Below are positions 1 through 11,531 of a stretch of 64,000 nt of DNA, piece after piece; the first letter of the stretch is position 1, and every line of letters starts with the position of its first letter. The DNA comes from Galeopsis tetrahit (lineage: Eukaryota > Streptophyta > Magnoliopsida > Lamiales > Lamiaceae): NCBI GenBank assembly GCA_963675135.1, contig OY776119.1, positions 80,903,727-80,967,726 on the forward strand. The letters are read 5' to 3'. The notes beneath the pieces are model-generated. The model was not told the origin of the DNA. It did not search any database and saw only the letters and a program-made list of their open reading frames with translations. The position numbers and the translations under genes are program-made.

Positions 1-209
1 TAATGGTGTACTCCTCTATTTGATCCAGTGAAGCATGGTAGGTGTTTTGCTCCAAATTCCATCGTTTTTCCTACAAAATCGACAAAACACAACCTTTCCC
101 TCATTTTGGCTAAAACCATCATATTCAATCCATAAATCAATGAAATCAACATCAAAATGAGCTTCACATGTGCATCTAAAGTGTGTAAATTCCACCCGAA
201 TAAAACTCA
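1..209 (-). repeat. 3' LTR of the Athila-like element (partial)
   Basis: About 200 bases match 5970-6172 closely. The boundary is placed at 209 because on the - strand the sequence AAGTTTGGG, a polypurine-tract-like motif, is followed by TGAG. The other LTR begins TGATTC and lacks six bases found here, so the two termini have diverged by a small indel. Most of this LTR lies before the window. Confidence 0.75.
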
Positions 210-2073
210 CCCAAACTTAAAATGTTGTTTGTCCTCAAACAACTAAGCACTCAAATCAATGAGGGTGGAATGGTCACAATGGAATATTCAATGCAAATCA
301 CACATGTAAAGTAAAGTATGGTGAGATCTCTTTCTCAAAGTGCTTTCTTAATGATGGTCATAGGCTCATTATTGCAATTCACACTCATGGATCAAAGAAT
401 GCACAAGTACACAACACATTGTGATGGGGAAACATAATCCAAATGCTCAAGTTCACTACTCACATGATAAAGTGTTTTTCTCCAACACACAAACAAATTG
501 AGGATATGAATGCACTCAACAACCAAGTTATGTTATGCAATCACCATAAGCTTGCCCACATTCTACTTTCTACACCACTCAAATGTTCAACAATGTGATC
601 AATAGGGCATAATCAAGGATATAACATTAGCTCTTTGGACAAGGTAGGATGAATTTGGGAATTGTGACTCTTCTAGTGGAGGATAAAGTTTGTTATTTTA
701 CAATTTGTGCTTTCACTTTCAAAGCTTGCAAACTCCATCCTCACTTTTCATTTTCCTTTCTTTTTCAAGTATTCATCACCTCATTTTTTTGAACTATTTT
801 TTTCTTTTCAAGCTTTTGAGGATCTTTGTCCCTCTTTTCCTTTCCATTGATTTTCTTTTCATCTTTTCTCTTTTTCTTTCAACCTTTCCAATTTCTCCTT
901 TCACCAAAGATAATTAAGCACATGTTTATCCACTTTGTCTTTTATCCCCCACTAAATGTAGGTATCAAAGGCTCAAAAAGGCTAAGTGGTTAACATTGTA
1001 GTTTTGCCAAGAAAATAAGGAATTAAGCTCAAAGGGGCTAACTACGGAAGATTACTTCGGTTTTAGGAAATTTTGGTTAAGTGACTCTTTAGAACAAGAT
1101 GGCTTATATCATATCACAAAATCTTACACAATCATGCTTTCAAACAAGAACTTGGGTAAGTTCTAGGATCACTAGAAATAACCTAGTCTACTCTCAAATG
1201 AACTAAACCGGATTATGTGTTCGATTTAGGGCTCAATTCTCATCGGTTTATTCAATAGAACTCTCACATTCATCAAATGTCCCCAAACGACAACATATCA
1301 TGCATTCATGTCATCAAAGATCAACAAATATGAACACAACATGATACTATTATCCATCACAAATCATGCATACATTCAAAGCAAATAAACATCACCACAA
1401 CTACTCACTATGGATTCCAAAGATTATCCATGCTCACATTTCACCAAAGATCCACTACCCAACACATGATCAAAACCAACTCAAACAACAATAAGCACAT
1501 GGAAGCAAAGTGTGCGATGGTGCAAAATGTACACAAACGAATGACAAAACGGTGCAAAGGGTAACAACTAGTAGAAAAATAAAAGAAAAATAACTCCCCC
1601 AAACTTAGAATTTTACTATGTAAAAATTCTAAGTTTGGGGCTACAAGTTGTTACCTCCCTCCCTGCACATCCAATGCTCTTCAAAGATCACCATTGCACC
1701 ACTTGCTTCCCCTCTCCAAAGTTGGTTTTGCTTCATTCTTCATTCTCCAAGATATGATGTCCACAATGCTCCTCGTCCATACCTACAAAAGAAACTACGC
1801 TATCAAAACTAATAAAGCAATAAAAACATGAAAGCAATAAAACCTTGGGTTGCCTCCCAAGAAGCGCTATTTTTAACGTCCTATGCCGGATGGATTTCTT
1901 GAGATGATTTGTTAAGTCACCCCATCATCATCTTTGCTCTTGAAATTCTTTCCACATCCAACCTTCTTAAACCCATTGAAACATCCACAAGCTAGCCCAC
2001 CCGACTCTTCAATCATGTCATAGGAGGTTGACGCTTCATTCAACCCCAAACTTGCACAAGTAGCTTTTCTTAA
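210..2073 (-). other. 3' non-coding internal region of the Athila-like element
   Basis: No frame resembling reverse transcriptase or integrase is visible on either strand, although pol would normally sit here. The stretch around 690-910 is T-rich and gives only a low-complexity frame. Near 1850 is the phrase GGTTGCCTCCCAAGAAGCGC, common in untranslated parts of Athila/Tat-type elements (recalled family knowledge, not searched). A strong interrupted palindrome sits at 1560-1655. Confidence 0.6.
1560..1655. repeat. interrupted palindrome / hairpin inside the retroelement
   Basis: The outer arms are 1560-1574 and 1641-1655, which pair with one mismatch. The inner arms are 1597-1616 and 1620-1640, which pair almost perfectly around a three-base loop. 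The inner arms contain CCCCAAACTTAG and its complement, the same motif type as the polypurine tract next to the 3' LTR. A purine-rich, A-rich spacer separates outer and inner stems on one side only. Confidence 0.85.
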
Positions 2074-2911
2074 TTAGGGGGAGTTGTCTATCTCCAAATC
2101 TTTGTCTTCCACCTTGGGGTTCTCTTTCACAAAATTGATCTTGGGCTCTTCTTCCATCTTCTCTTTCATGGGCATTGGATAGTGGTCGCTCTTAGAGTAT
2201 TCATACTCTTCATCCTCATCATCATCGTCACGGAATCTAACGGCTTTATAGATGTTGAATGAGATCTTCTCATCACCAACATTTAGTTCGAGCTCTCCGT
2301 TTCATACATTGATGATGGCTCCACCCGTTGCTAGGAACGGTCTTCCCAAGATCAAGGGAATTGCCCTATCTTCCTCCATGTCAAGCACCACAAAATCCAC
2401 AGGAAAGATGAATTTTCCCACTTTTACAAGCACATCATCAACCGTGCCTAAGGGATATACCATGGAGCGATCTGCCAATTGAAGATTCATGGTAGTGGGC
2501 TTCAACTCTCCCAAGCCAAGTGATTTGAAGAGTGATAATGGCATGAGGTTTATGCTTGCTCCAAGATCACACAAAGCACGATAGGTTCCCTCCTTGCCAA
2601 TTACACAAGGCAATGTAAATGAACCGGGATCTCTCAACTTTGGCGGTAACTTGGCTTGTATGATGGAGCTACATTCCTCGGTGAGGTGAACCGTCTCATA
2701 CTCCACCATTTTTCTCTTCTTGCTCATAATCTCCTTCAAGAACTTGGCATAATGAGGCATTTGCTCAAGGGCCTCCGCAAATGGGATGTTGATGTGTATC
2801 TTTTTGAACATCTCCAAAAATTTGACGAACTTTACACCCAAACTCGTCTTCTTGAGTCGTTGAGGGTATGGGATTGGAGGCTTGTATGGAGATGGAGGTT
2901 TTATGCATCAT
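2074..2911 (-). pseudogene. retroviral-type aspartic protease region of the Athila-like element
   Basis: This is the protease part of the polyprotein, which would process Gag in the virus-like particle. Translation on the - strand gives a linker ending IPFAEALEQMPHYAKFLKE, then a retropepsin-like fold with CDLGASINLMPLSLFKSLG (active site D-L-G-A in place of the usual D-T/S-G) and the flap-end motif ILGRPFLAT. The D-L-G-A form is common in this retroelement group. A TGA stop at 2302-2304 interrupts the frame, plausibly from CGA. After it the frame continues as NGELELNVGDEKISFN down to 2074. The frame is shifted by one base relative to gag near 2905. No reverse transcriptase follows. Confidence 0.82.
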
Positions 2912-4554
2912 TCTCTTTCTCACTTGTTTTCTCTTTCTCAACATCTTTCTCTTCAACTTTCCTTCCTTGTTGCTCCTCTTCACCATCTTCCTTTGGCATC
3001 ATAGGGCCTTCATAGTTTGTGCCACTCCTCAATTTAATTGACTTGCATTGCTCTTTGGGGTTCAATTCCGTGGTTGAGGGGAATCGACCCAGCTTGTGTT
3101 GATTTCCAACCATATTAGCAATTTGGCCCACTTGAATCTCAATGGCTTTCACATCATTCTTGATTCCCATCACTTCATTTGCCAATTGACCAATTTTCTC
3201 ATCTTGACTTTCAATCTTTTGCCAAGTCTTTGTCATGAAACTCTTCGTCTCTCCCATGAATGTTATGAACATTTCTTCCATGGTGAGCTTCGACGAAGAC
3301 TCTTCTATCACACCATCTCGTGCATTGAAGTTTGACGGTGGTTGAATGGCATTGTGTGGGTTAGCATATGAGAAATTTTCATGGTTTCTCAAGCCGAGAT
3401 GATATTGGTTCGGATTAGGAGGGTGATAGTTCCCATGGGTTTGTCTTTCTCCCCAACCTCTTTCTCTAAAATTTCGATCTCTTTGGTTGTTCATGTAGTG
3501 GGCCTCCTCGAATTGTGCATCATTAGGCTCCACTAGTGCTTTAGCCGTCATCAAAGAGATCAACTTATCCACTTTGTTGGATAAGTTGGCACTTTCTTCC
3601 GAATTTTGAGTGGAGGTTACCCTTCGATTTTGCCTTCTTTCAGATGACCATTGATTGCCATTTTTAGACATCTCCAAGAGAACATATCCTTCCTCCGTCG
3701 TCTTTCCCAATAAAGATCCTCCACCCGTCGAAGCATCCACCATTCCTCTTGTTTGGTGGTCCATTCCATTGTAGAAGTAGCAAATGAGTTGGTCTCGTGG
3801 GAAACCGTGTTGTGGGCAACTTCTAATCAAGTCCTTGAAGCGCTCCCATGCTTCGGCTAGAGACTCATCATCATTTTGCCTAAAGGAAGATATTTCCCCT
3901 CGGATTTGGATGGTCTTACTCAGAGGGAAATACTTCATTAAAAATGCATCAACAAGATCGGTCAAATTTTCAATGGTCCTCAAATCAAGGGAGAGGTACC
4001 ATTGCTTAGCTCGGTTTCGGAGGGAGAAGGGGAATAGTTTCAACCGGATGTAGTCTTGTGGAACTCGATTGATCTTAACCGTTCCACTTATCTCGAGGAA
4101 TTGACACAAGTGGAGGTTAGGATCCTCCTTGGAAAGTCCTCCAAATTGATTATTTTGCACCATAACTATCAAGGCCGGCTTGAGCTCGAAATTGTGAGCA
4201 TCCACGGGTTCCCGACCCGCTCCTCCGTATGGCCTTGGAATCGGACGGAAATGATCCCTCAAAACTCGGTGTGGGCCATTCTCCTCATTCTCAATCGGAT
4301 TCTCTCTAACCCTCCGTTGAAGGTTATCTCCCACGACCCTTTGTTGTCGATTTCCACCATTTCCATTCGGCTCTTCAACTCCGTCTACCCCTTGGTTCCC
4401 AACTTCCTCATCGACCTCCTCTACGATCGGGTTCTCTCTTCTATTCATCTCTTCTAACTCAATTCTTCTTCTCTCAGCGTTCCTTCTTCGACAATTAGCT
4501 TCAATCTCTGGGTCTAAGGGTAACACTTCTTGTTGGTTCCTCCTAGGTGATCAT
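2901..4554 (-). pseudogene. Gag polyprotein of the Athila-like element
   Basis: Gag is the capsid protein of the retroelement particle. The long open frame runs from 4526 to 2901 (541 codons). The central retrotransposon-gag domain (roughly residues 150-260) includes RLKLFPFSLRNRAKQWYLSL and ends near YNGMDHQTRGMVDASTGGG, typical of Athila-type Gag. The C-terminal third is charged and low in complexity (E/K-rich). The open frame starts at a GTG. The natural ATG is probably at 4552-4554, where one extra C in the third codon puts the start out of frame. A second shift lies at the junction with protease. No zinc knuckle is evident. Confidence 0.85.
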
Positions 4555-4707
4555 AAGTCATGTTTATCAAATGTTCAAAAGAGAGTGAGAATTGCAAGTA
4601 AGATGAGAAATAACAAACACAAATATTTTTGGGATTTTTGAAAATAAGGAAAGCAAATAAAGTGTCTAGACTAAAACTCTATCAACCTACACTCTAGAAC
4701 TACAAAA

Positions 4708-4726
4708 CCTCCCCGCAACGGCGCCA
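4708..4726 (-). promoter_or_regulatory. primer binding site, tRNA-Asp type
   Basis: On the - strand the sequence reads TGGCGCCGTTGCGGGGAGG, six bases inside the LTR end. It is close to the complement of the plant tRNA-Asp 3' end, which primes minus-strand DNA synthesis in Athila-like elements. One G is missing relative to the usual GTTGCCGGGG. Confidence 0.85.
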
Positions 4727-4732
4727 TAAACT

Positions 4733-6172
4733 TGATTCACATATTATGCAACACCAAAATACACGACCGCAAGTATACGGCGTATATTGTATCGTGATAA
4801 GTACGAGGTCGGTCCCACGAGGAGGTGTAGTGTAAAAGTGGAGTTTGTCGATTGAATTTTAAATAGACGACGATCGATAAAGTTGAAATGTAGCAATTAC
4901 CCCTAATTATCTACCCAAAGTTGTCACAAGTAAACAATTAAATGAGTAATATAGAAATCGATCAACAAATGCTCATGCAAATCACAAAACGAGAGAAATA
5001 CGATTAAAGCTCAATTAAGAGAAGTGGAGGTTCCAAGGCATATGTCACACTAAGGGGTCAATTTTGATCAAAAGCCTATTCAAGTGGTGTTGTGTCGATT
5101 ACTATAGGTTTGATCACGAAATAATGAATTAAAAGTTCTTTCGATCCAATTAATCCAAGAGAATTGTCACACAAACTAGTATCTCTACCTAGCATGCATA
5201 ATAAACCTAAAAAAGGGCCATAAGATCATCTAATACCCTCCCAATAATTGATCCTCTCTCGAGCTCACAATAATATGGGGTCGAATGCTTAAATACGATT
5301 AATGAAAAAGATCTCTCAATCCAATTTCAATTAATAATAAATCAAACACATTATCATGGCCATTGACAAAATGTCTTGCAATGAAAGTTAAGCATTCAAA
5401 TAGAAAGCAACACAACCACCAAAGAAACAAGAAATTAATTCATAAACATCATCCAAAGTATAAACATAGCCCTAGAACCAAAAGTGTTCTAGTTAATCAA
5501 CAACATAATCCAATTAACAAAACTAAATGAAATAACTAATTAAAAAGAGAGAGAAATAGAAAGTTTAGTCTAAAGTACATTTGATTTCAAGAATGAGGGC
5601 TTATATAGTGTTGGGGTAGGGTTTGGGTGCAAGAATTTCAATTAGATCCCAAAAAAATGGCCAAAATGCACAAAGGGCACCGAAAATGAGGTGGCACGGT
5701 CGTGCACGGAGCTCAGCCGTGCAAAATTCGAATTTGACCTGCCCAAGAGCTCGGCCGAGCAAGGGCCTCGGCCGTGCACTTCCATAGCCTCAAAAACCTG
5801 TGTCGAGGTCGTCCGTCTTGTGCATTCGTCTCGGCCGTGCGCTAAATTTTACCATTTTTCCGGGCTCGGTCGTGCCCTCCTTGTTCGTTGTTTTGTGCAT
5901 AACTTTAGCTTCGGGTGTCCGATCGACTCGATTCTTTTTTCTATTCCACTCCATTTTTCGAGCCGGATCTAATGGTGCACTCCTATATTTGATCCAGTGA
6001 AGCATGGTAGGCGTTTTGCTCCAAATTCCATCATTTTTCCTACAAAATCGACAAAACACAACATTTCCCTCATTTTGGCTAAAACCATCATATTCAATCC
6101 ATAAATCAATGAAATCAACATCAAAATGAGCTTCACATGTGCATCTAAAGTGTGTAAATTCCACCCGAATCA
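4733..6172 (-). repeat. 5' LTR of the Athila-like element
   Basis: The LTR is about 1440 bp, bounded by the short terminal inverted repeat TGATTC...GAATCA and directly adjacent to the primer site. The right end (5970-6172) repeats at 1-209. Bases 5690-5890 form a GC-rich island with many near-copies of CGGCCGTGC and its complement in otherwise AT-rich DNA. No coding sequence is expected; frames found here are by-products. Confidence 0.85.
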
Positions 6173-6578
6173 ATATCTACAACGGCGTTGGTGATATCGG
6201 CGGCTGAATCTCCAAATAGGGTCGAATTTTTTTTTTTTGAATTGTAATTAGGGTTAGGGGTTTTTTTTTTTTATTGTAGTTAGGGTTAGGTTTAAATTAA
6301 AATTATGATTAGTTTAAATTTTAAATTTTAGGGGAGTGTATGTATTTTTTTTGTATTTTATTAAAATGGTAAAATAGACATTTTACATAAATATTTAATT
6401 AATAAAAATGGAGGGGGAGTGCAATTAACATTCTTGGAGGGTATATACCCCACGCCATATCACAAATCTGAACCCACTAAAATATATCGCTAGAGCAGTT
6501 CAAACCATATCAAATAAAATTTGGGCCTATTAATGAAATAAAATTATTTTTTAATCCAATCTAATCTATAATATGATA
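6173..6578. other. intergenic AT-rich stretch
   Basis: No gene is seen. At 6229-6292 two poly(T) runs each sit beside GTTAGGGTTAG-like text that recalls plant telomere repeats (TTTAGGG). It is too short to be called a telomeric array. Confidence 0.5.
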
Positions 6579-6868
6579 CTCCTCCGTCCACTATATGTTT
6601 TTCACTTTCTTCACAATTTTTCTTATTTAATTTTTTACAAATTATTTTTTTTATAAGTTTTTCACTTTTCTTTGAATATTTCCCAATAAGTTTCTTGTTT
6701 CATTTTTCTATCTCAATCATATCATTTATATTTTTTCTATTATTTTATTATATTCATTCATTATTTTCTCTTTCATCATAACATTACTTGTATTACATTT
6801 ATTATTTTATTATATTTCTTAATCAAAACATTGAAAAGAAAGAGAAAACTTATAGTAGAAGTAAGAAG
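6579..6868. mobile_element. degenerate Stowaway-like MITE
   Basis: The left end reads TACTCCTCCGTCCACTATA. The right end, read in reverse complement, gives TACTTCTTACTTCTACTATA. The two match imperfectly and each is bordered by TA, the usual Tc1/mariner target. The length of about 290 bp fits the Stowaway copies elsewhere in this window. Confidence 0.6.
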
Positions 6869-7320
6869 TATTTTTTATAATTGAGATTTCGACATTCATT
6901 AAGCTGACAGGGGTGACTACAATTTTTTGAACGAATGTGGTGTATCTAATAAATAAAGAATTAGGCTATGTTCACTTTGAGCTTTGAGTGGTTTTGAAAA
7001 TCGATTTTTGAAACTTTGATGAATAGTAATACGGTAATGTTATGTATCCATCTGAATATCCAGAAGTTTTTTTCTGAATTAATTAATGTTTTATTAATTA
7101 CATAATTACTGTTATGCTCTTAATTATCGATAATTTCTCGTAGATCAAAATAAACTGACATCGAATCTTTATTCTCCCAATACACATTATTACTCCATGT
7201 CATCATTAATAATTTTAAACGTAAAAAACATAAATAATTTCTCCCACTAATTTCTTCCATTAAATTAAGTTTTTTTAATTTCTCCCACCACTACCACCAT
7301 TATGTTAAGTTTTTTTAATT

Positions 7321-7915
7321 TCTAAGTGTACACGTTGAAAGGATGAGTCAGACACTTTACCCTAACCAAATACCCTAAACCCTAGACCGTAAACACTATA
7401 TGCTGAGAAACGAGTAGTCTAAGACAAGTCTACCATATTGAATATAAATTCATAATACATATTTGAAATTTATTTATTAATGAAGTCTAAGTGTACATGT
7501 TGAAAGGAGTAGTCGGACACTTTACCCTGAACCATTTACCCTAAACCCTGAACCGTAAACACTATATGTTGAGAAACGAGTAGTCGGAGATAAGTGTACC
7601 ATATTGAACATAAATTCATAATACAAATTTGAAATTTATTTATTAATGAAGTCTAAGTATACACATTGAAATGAGTAGTCGGACCCTTTATCCTAAATCC
7701 TGAACCGTAAACACTATATGCTGAAAAACGAGTAGTCGGAGATAAGTGTACCATATTGAATAAAAATTCATAGTAATACACATTTGAAATTTATTTATTA
7801 ATGAAGCCTATATGTACACGTTGAAAGGAGTAGTCGTACCCTTTACCCTAAATTTTGAACCCTGGACCCTTTACCCTATACCATGAACCCTATACCCTAA
7901 ATCATTTACTTCATC
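7321..7915. repeat. tandem array of about 165-bp units with telomere-like motifs
   Basis: Units start at 7321, 7486, 7652 and 7807 (periods 165, 166 and 155), the last one partial. Each begins with a variant of TCTAAGTGTACACGTTGAAA and contains runs such as TACCCTAAACCCT, close to the plant telomere repeat CCCTAAA. The fourth unit carries extra ACCCTATACC-type repeats. The units differ at a number of positions. Confidence 0.85.
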
Positions 7916-8056
7916 AATGGACATTATTTAAAATAAATTAAATAATTCGAATAAATATTTTAAATTTTCTGAAAAGTTAACTTTAATATTTTACGAGAAT
8001 AATAATTTTTACATAAGTTATTATTACGTGTCAATGCTAAATAATATATATATATA

Positions 8057-8720
8057 TTTATAAATTTTTAGATTATCCCTATTTTATATCACAAATCTTA
8101 TCTCTTTCATGTAAATAGAATTCACAAAAGTTAAAAAATATTGTATTCCTCAAAAAATTAATCGATCCATGTTTAGTAAATAAAATAATTTTTAGATCTA
8201 AATACAAGATTTTAAAAATAAACAAGTTTAACTATCTTCAAAATAATAATATATGATTTATAAAAGAAACCTTTTTAACAATGTATGAAATAAATCATTT
8301 CATCATACGTTAAATAATTTTATTTTATGAAAAAATATTTTTTAATGCTTCAATACATAATTGTTAAACTTATTCATTTAAAAACAATATATTCAAATCT
8401 AAAGTTTTTTTAAAATAAATTTGAAAATATTTTTGGAATGGTTTTTTTTTAATCACCGAAATTATATAATTTTTTGAAAACGATTTTTAGTTTTTCAAAA
8501 CAACTTTAAAAAAAAATCGTATTTAATTATTATATATATATATATATATATATAAAATAATTTTAAGATTTATTTAATATAATTTTATTTACTAAACATC
8601 TATTGATTAATTTTTTGAGGAATGAAATATTTTTTATTTTAGTTTTTAGTTTTTGTGATTATTATTTGCATGGAAGAGATAAGATTTGTGATATAAAATA
8701 GGGATAATCTAAAAATAAAT
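8057..8720. repeat. nested foldback with arms of about 170 bp
   Basis: Bases from 8057 (TTTTTAGATTATCCCTATTT onward) reappear as the reverse complement ending near 8720. Matching segments include the ATATCACAAATCTTATCTC region and a TTTAGTAAATAAAAT region. The arms have diverged by indels. It looks like a MITE inserted in the larger element. Confidence 0.7.
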
Positions 8721-9326
8721 AATATATTATTAAAATTAAGATAGACTAAAATAAATTGAAATTAAATTAAATTAACGTAACTGAAATTAAATTTACATTA
8801 TATTTATTAAAATTAAGATTGATTAAAATTAATTGAGAATAACTAAAATTAAATAAATTGATTTAAATAAAAAGATGAAGTTGTTTAGGGTTGAAAGAAA
8901 GAAGAAGAATAAGAAGAAAACGTTGAAATTAAGCAATAAGAAATAAGAAGGGAAGACTTTGATTTAAATACAAATATTGAAACTTATTTGATGTAATTAT
9001 TGAGGGAGAGAAAGGAGGGTCAAATTCTAATATTTAATTCAAAAATAATAATTCAACAATATATTTGAACTAAGGGTATATTAGTCATTTTAACATAACT
9101 TAAGATAAAAATTGACTAAAATACCCTTTTCTGGATATTCAGAATCTGGATATTTAGCACCACCCATAATAATATGTGTGTTTCTTTTGAGTTTTGAAAT
9201 ACTAGTAGAAGATTTTAACTTTATGTCAAATCAATGTGTAAGATTGAATCAAATTGTATTATTATATTATTGTTGGATGAGATTATAATGATTAGTTGAT
9301 TGTGTAATAATTGAATGTATTATATA

Positions 9327-9609
9327 CTCCCTCCGTCCCACAGGAATTTGCACACTTTCCATATATGGATGTCCCATACCAATTTGCACACTCCATAAAA
9401 GGAAATATCTTCACAACCCTCACCCTTTAAATATACTCATATTTACTCATATGCCATTACTTTTCCACACTCAATCTACTTTTTACTTTACTTTATTCAT
9501 AAAAGTTTACAAAACTACCCTTCAAAACATCAATCATTACACATTTTCTTACACATTTCTTAAAATGTGTGCCGGTCAAAGGGTGCAAGTTCCTCCGGGA
9601 CGGAGGGAG
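9327..9609. mobile_element. Stowaway-like MITE
   Basis: The terminal inverted repeats CTCCCTCCGTCCC and GGGACGGAGGGAG are bordered by TA on both sides, the signature of Stowaway (Tc1/mariner) MITEs. The element is 283 bp. Subterminal text ATTTGCACACTTTCC and GTGCCGGTCAAAG recurs in other copies in this window. Confidence 0.92.
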
Positions 9610-9611
9610 TA

Positions 9612-10479
9612 TTATTATATTATTGTTGAGAAAGATTATAATGATTGGAGTGACATTATATAGATATAACTTTATGTCAAATCAATATGTTTGATAGGGT
9701 GATTTTTAGTGAATTTTGAAAACTGATTTTTAAATTCCGAAATAAAAACTGGGGTAGAATTTTAAAATCCAAATCCAAAATGGGGAGGGGGAGGGGAGTG
9801 TCAAGCAAAAGACAGAGGTGCAAATAACCTTATCTAAAAGAAATTGATGGCCCAAATAAATTTTCAAAAGTATTTCCTACCTGGACTAGGGCTCCAACCT
9901 CTAGACTGGTTTTTTGTTTTATGACTTGAGATTTTATTTTTTAATTTTACATAAGAACTAAATAAACTTAAATTTAAATATTGTTGAATATTATTGTTTA
10001 GCTAGTATAAAAAAAATATGACAAATACTTGTGTGTATCAGTTACATACATGTAACCTATTTCTATTTAGTACAATTTTTTAAATGAGTGAATGTTACTC
10101 ACGAGTTAAATTACATATTGTATAATATTAGTTTAAATATTAAATAAAAATAAGTTATATGTATATAACTGATATTGTTAGAATATACCATTCACAAAAA
10201 AAAAAAAAAAGGGAACTCGGAATATTAATTTATGGATTAAAATCAGCTTAAATTCGTTTTCATTCTAGTTCACGGGCTTCTAACATTCACATTAGCCACT
10301 TAAACTTTAACAAGAAAATGAATAATTTTGTTGGTTTGTTCGATCATGTTATAAATACAATTGATTTTTGGTCCATCAAATTCTAGATTCCATAAATATA
10401 AATAACACATTTTTCCATTCATTTGGAATACACAATTTTTTTTAATACATTAGACATCGTAATTCCTAAATACTAAGTC
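9612..10479. other. intergenic, no gene seen
   Basis: AT-rich sequence with a poly(A) run near 10196-10211. Around 10030-10060 is a short palindrome-bearing segment (CAGTTACATACATGTAAC) that also occurs near 37665 and 37765, probably an old dispersed repeat. Confidence 0.5.
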
Positions 10480-10766
10480 CAATAGTTCAAAATTATTCTT
10501 CAAGTTCTTCGTCATGAATGACGTTTGATATATGATCAAGCTGCTCCATCCATTCGGTCAGTGTTTTTCTACAAAAAAATTTCAATTCTTCTGCAAAAGG
10601 TCTTTGAGTTCTTCATCAACAATGTAGTTTGATCAGAGATCAATGTGTCAAACTCCTCAAATTGACATTTTTCCACAAAATTAAGATCACAAAACATTTT
10701 TAAAAGCACTTCTAGTTCTTTGTCAACGACAACATTTGACTTGAGATCAATGTGTTCGATCCCTTA
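10480..10766 (-). pseudogene. decayed coding remnant with an internally repeated motif
   Basis: On the - strand, frames broken by shifts give three related segments: MEQLDHISNVIHDEELEEL, EEFDTLISDQ followed in another frame by YIVDEELKDLLQ, and IEHIDLKSNVVVDKELEVLL. A possible continuation lies beyond the two MITEs, near 11535-11600. The repeat consensus is about 35 residues ending DEELExLL. I do not recognise the family. Confidence 0.35.
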
Positions 10767-11074
10767 GGGCATGTTTGTTTTGGGATGGGAAATCCGGATT
10801 TGGGATTTCGAAACTCCACCCCCGTTACACTTTGAGATTTTGATTTAGGATTTCAAAATCCCACCCTATAAATACATATAAACCCTATAAAAGTCAACCC
10901 TATAAATACCTACAAACCATCTATAAAACCTATAATCCTATACTATAAAGTTAAATCTTACCCTACATAAATCCCAAAACAAACACAAAACACAAAAAGC
11001 ATTAGGATTTTGAAATCCACTAAATTTTGAAATACGAATTTCAAAATCCTCAAAATCCCAAAACAAACATGCCC
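10767..11074. mobile_element. Harbinger-type (Tourist-like) MITE
   Basis: The termini GGGCATGTTTGTTTTGGGAT and its complement at 11055-11074 are flanked on both sides by TTA, the PIF/Harbinger target duplication. The length is 308 bp. The interior is A/T- and CCC-rich without coding potential. Confidence 0.88.
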
Positions 11075-11077
11075 TTA

Positions 11078-11531
11078 GGTGTGTTTGGTTTGGGATTGGC
11101 CCATCCGGATTTGGATGGACCATCCCCATCCCATCCCTCTCCATCCAAGTACTCATCTCAATACTCGTTCATCCCTATAATACACATATATACATATTTT
11201 TATACAATCACATATTCACATTACCTTTTTTTTCTATTAATTACTCATTCTCTCTCCTACTTTTTCATTCATACATTTATTCTCTCTCGTACTTTTCTTC
11301 CACACATTTATTCTCTCATACTTTTCTTCCTTAATTACTCCACTAACTAACAATAATAAAATAACATCACTTGATTTGTTATAAAATTCTCCATCCATAC
11401 CTATTTTTCAATCTCTATTCAAACACATTTTTTATTCAATTACTATTCATGGATTATCCCAATGGCCCAATTCATATTTTTTCAATCTACATCCCCATCT
11501 CATACACCACAATCTCTAACCAAACAGTGGC
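11078..11531. mobile_element. second Harbinger-type MITE, abutting the first
   Basis: The left end GGTGTGTTTGGTTTGGGAT pairs with the right end, which in reverse complement reads GCCACTGTTTGGTTAGAGAT. TTA stands at 11075-11077 and 11532-11534. The left TTA is shared with the element at 10767-11074, so the two sit back to back. The interior is T/C-rich. Confidence 0.8.

Larger units (their letters stand above)
1..6172 (-). mobile_element. Athila-like Ty3/Gypsy retrotransposon, non-autonomous, low-coordinate end cut by the window
   Basis: The sequence at 1-209 is repeated near 5970-6172, marking two LTRs of one element. Reading on the - strand the order is 5' LTR (4733-6172), tRNA-Asp-type primer site, gag (2901-4554), aspartic protease (2074-2911), about 1.9 kb without coding sequence, then the 3' LTR, which runs off the window start. 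Reverse transcriptase, RNase H and integrase are absent, so the element needs a helper. Gag and protease each carry frameshifts or stops, so it is decayed. Assignment to the Athila-like group rests on the tRNA-Asp primer site and on gag and protease sequence style. The far target duplication lies outside the window. Confidence 0.88.
7033..9168. mobile_element. 2.1 kb terminal-inverted-repeat element of unknown superfamily
   Basis: The left end near 7033-7066 and the right end near 9126-9168 are inverted copies sharing CTGAATATCCAGAA and an outer GGT..TG..TATCCA pattern. The interior is non-coding. It holds a tandem array of about 165-bp units (7321-7915) and a foldback (8057-8720). I could not find a convincing target duplication, so the superfamily is left open; Mutator-like is possible. 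Confidence 0.5.

Noticed and set aside
690..917. A 75-codon F/L/S-rich frame that looks like membrane segments
   Set aside because: Poly(T)/C-rich retroelement spacer; hydrophobicity follows from composition.
6229..6292. Interstitial telomere repeat
   Set aside because: Only two or three degenerate GGGTTAG units next to poly(T) runs; too short to distinguish from chance.
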